A DNA stretch of 64,000 nt from Spirochaetota bacterium (GTDB taxonomy: Bacteria; Spirochaetota; GWB1-36-13; JAKPDD01): the NCBI GenBank assembly GCA_029552945.1, contig JAKPDD010000023.1, positions 186,001-250,000 on the forward strand. The letters are read 5' to 3'. A model generated the notes under the pieces. The model made no database searches. It was given only the letters and a program-made list of their open reading frames with translations, and was not told where the DNA came from. The position numbers and the translations under genes are program-made. Within the stretch, counting starts at the first letter, position 1. Each line of letters starts with the position of its first letter. Positions 62,423-64,000 of this stretch are shown piece after piece.

Positions 62423-62529
62423 TTTTATCTCCCTATTATCAAGCTATAACTATTAATGTTATTAAATTTACTTTAAAAATTTTAAATATTTTTAGTTTTT
62501 CTAACTATTTTAAGCAAGAGGGTATAAGG

Positions 62530-63936
62530 TTGAGAGAACTTGTTATATATAATACTTTAACTAAAAAAAAAGAGATTTTTAAAACTATAAATCCAGGAAA
62601 GGTTGGAATTTATACATGTGGACCTACCGTTTATAATTTTGTTCACATAGGCAATTTAAGAACATTTATTTTTGAAGACCTTTTTGTAAGATTTTTAAGG
62701 TATATAGGATATGATGTTACACATGTTATGAATATAACAGATGTTGATGATAAAACTATAAGAGGCTCGAAAAATGAAAATATTAAACTTAGTGACTATA
62801 CTTATAAGTACAAGAAAGCTTTTTTTGAAGATATTGAGACATTGAATATAGTTAAAGCTAATTATTACCCTGAGGCAACAAAACATATAAAGGAGATGGT
62901 TAATATTATAAAAACACTTCTGGAAAAAGGGATTGCATACAAAACAGAAGATGGTTCAATATATTTTTCTATATCAAAGTTTAAAGAATATGGGAAACTT
63001 TCAGGTTTTAACCCTGATGAACTTAAAGATGGAGCAAGTGGCAGAGTAAAACTTGATGAATATTCAAAAGATCAACCAGTAGACTTTGTTTTGTGGAAAT
63101 CATATAATGAAGATGATGGAGATGTTTTCTGGGAAACAGAAGTAGGGAAGGGAAGACCTGGATGGCACATAGAGTGTTCTGCTATGAGCATGAAATATCT
63201 GGGAGATACTTTTGATATACACTGTGGAGGAATAGATAATATATTTCCTCACCATGAAAATGAGATAGCACAGAGTAAAGCATATAGTGGAAAAGATCTT
63301 GCAAATTATTGGGTACATTCTGCTTTTCTTAATGTAAATAATGAAAAAATGGCAAAGTCAAAAGGTAATTTTTATACGTTAAGAGATCTATTGGATAAAG
63401 GTTATCATCCAATGGCTATAAGATATTCTTTAATATCAACACATTATAGACAGCCACTTAATTTTTCAGAAGAACTTATAAAACAGAGTCAGTCAACACT
63501 TAATAGAATAAAAGAGTTTATTGTAAGAATTAAGTCTATAAAAAAAGATAAAACAGAGATTAATGTTGATGATATTATAATAAAATCGAAAAATGCTTTT
63601 GTGGAAAATTTATTGGATGATCTTAATATATCCCCGGCTTTAGCAGCTTTTTTTGAGTTTATAAGAAAAATTAACTCTAAATACGATGACCTGGGAAAAG
63701 ATAGTATAGAAAAAATATTGGGCTTTATAAAGGAAGTTGATAAAGTTATTGGCTGTTTTGATCATCTTTTTAAAGATGAAAACCTTGATAAAGAAATAGA
63801 GCAACTTATAAAAGAAAGAGAGGAAGCAAGAAGAAATAAAGACTTTAAAAAAGCCGATGAAATAAGAAATAAACTACTTTCAAAAGGTATTATTTTAAAA
63901 GATACAAAAGAAGGTACTATATGGGAAAAGATATAA
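62530..63936 (+). CDS. cysS: cysteinyl-tRNA synthetase (TTG start)
   Basis: CGPTVYNFVHIGNLRTF (HIGH); GWHIECSAMSMKYLG; KMAKSKGNF (KMSKS). Confidence 0.97.
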   Translation: MRELVIYNTLTKKKEIFKTINPGKVGIYTCGPTVYNFVHIGNLRTFIFEDLFVRFLRYIGYDVTHVMNITDVDDKTIRGSKNENIKLSDYTYKYKKAFFEDIETLNIVKANYYPEATKHIKEMVNIIKTLLEKGIAYKTEDGSIYFSISKFKEYGKLSGFNPDELKDGASGRVKLDEYSKDQPVDFVLWKSYNEDDGDVFWETEVGKGRPGWHIECSAMSMKYLGDTFDIHCGGIDNIFPHHENEIAQSKAYSGKDLANYWVHSAFLNVNNEKMAKSKGNFYTLRDLLDKGYHPMAIRYSLISTHYRQPLNFSEELIKQSQSTLNRIKEFIVRIKSIKKDKTEINVDDIIIKSKNAFVENLLDDLNISPALAAFFEFIRKINSKYDDLGKDSIEKILGFIKEVDKVIGCFDHLFKDENLDKEIEQLIKEREEARRNKDFKKADEIRNKLLSKGIILKDTKEGTIWEKI

Positions 63937-64000
63937 ATGAAGAATTAAAAGAAAAGATAAAAAAAGATTATGATGATTTTGTAAAATACTTAGATGAAAT
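63921..64000 (+). CDS. 5' end of an unidentified CDS (truncated by window edge)
   Basis: ATG at 63921 overlapping the cysS stop; open to the window end (MGKDINEELKEKIKKDYDDFVKYLDE..). Confidence 0.5.
   Translation, partial: MGKDINEELKEKIKKDYDDFVKYLDE

Noticed and set aside
1-64000. CRISPR arrays, tRNA, rRNA, intact IS elements or prophage
   Set aside because: No regularly spaced repeats, tRNA cloverleaf motifs, rRNA-like stretches, or intact transposase/integrase/phage ORFs seen by eye.

Overview
The window is a 64 kb stretch of an extremely AT-rich bacterial chromosome. Family content (FlaA-type periplasmic flagellar sheath protein, FapA/DUF342 protein, DUF115/MAF-type protein, HD-GYP regulators) suggests a spirochaete or spirochaete-like bacterium; this is inference from protein motifs only. 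It is densely packed with about 57 credible CDSs. I saw no rRNA, tRNA, CRISPR array or intact mobile element. Most genes are housekeeping: ppdK, era, ptsI-like, accC/accB-like, efp, pyrC, carA, nrdD-like, clpC, coaBC, ribH, a trpEGDFBA cluster, a PBP1A-like gene, dnaA, cysS. Observations most worth checking: (1) an anaerobic ribonucleotide reductase (NrdD) that keeps its ATP-cone and active-site cysteines but lacks the C-terminal glycyl-radical domain; (2) an AccB-like protein next to accC whose biotin-acceptor lysine is replaced (EAMKM-type motif reads ESVGI); (3) a tandem pair of 18-bp palindromes abutting the trpE ribosome-binding site, in a trp operon lacking trpC; (4) a structured intergenic element with an intrinsic terminator and a possible competing pairing upstream of an amidase gene; (5) a 9-nt poly-G tract forming the whole spacer before a small zinc-finger gene; (6) an EF-P with an atypical modification-loop tip. 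All product calls come from reading motifs by eye; no database search was run.
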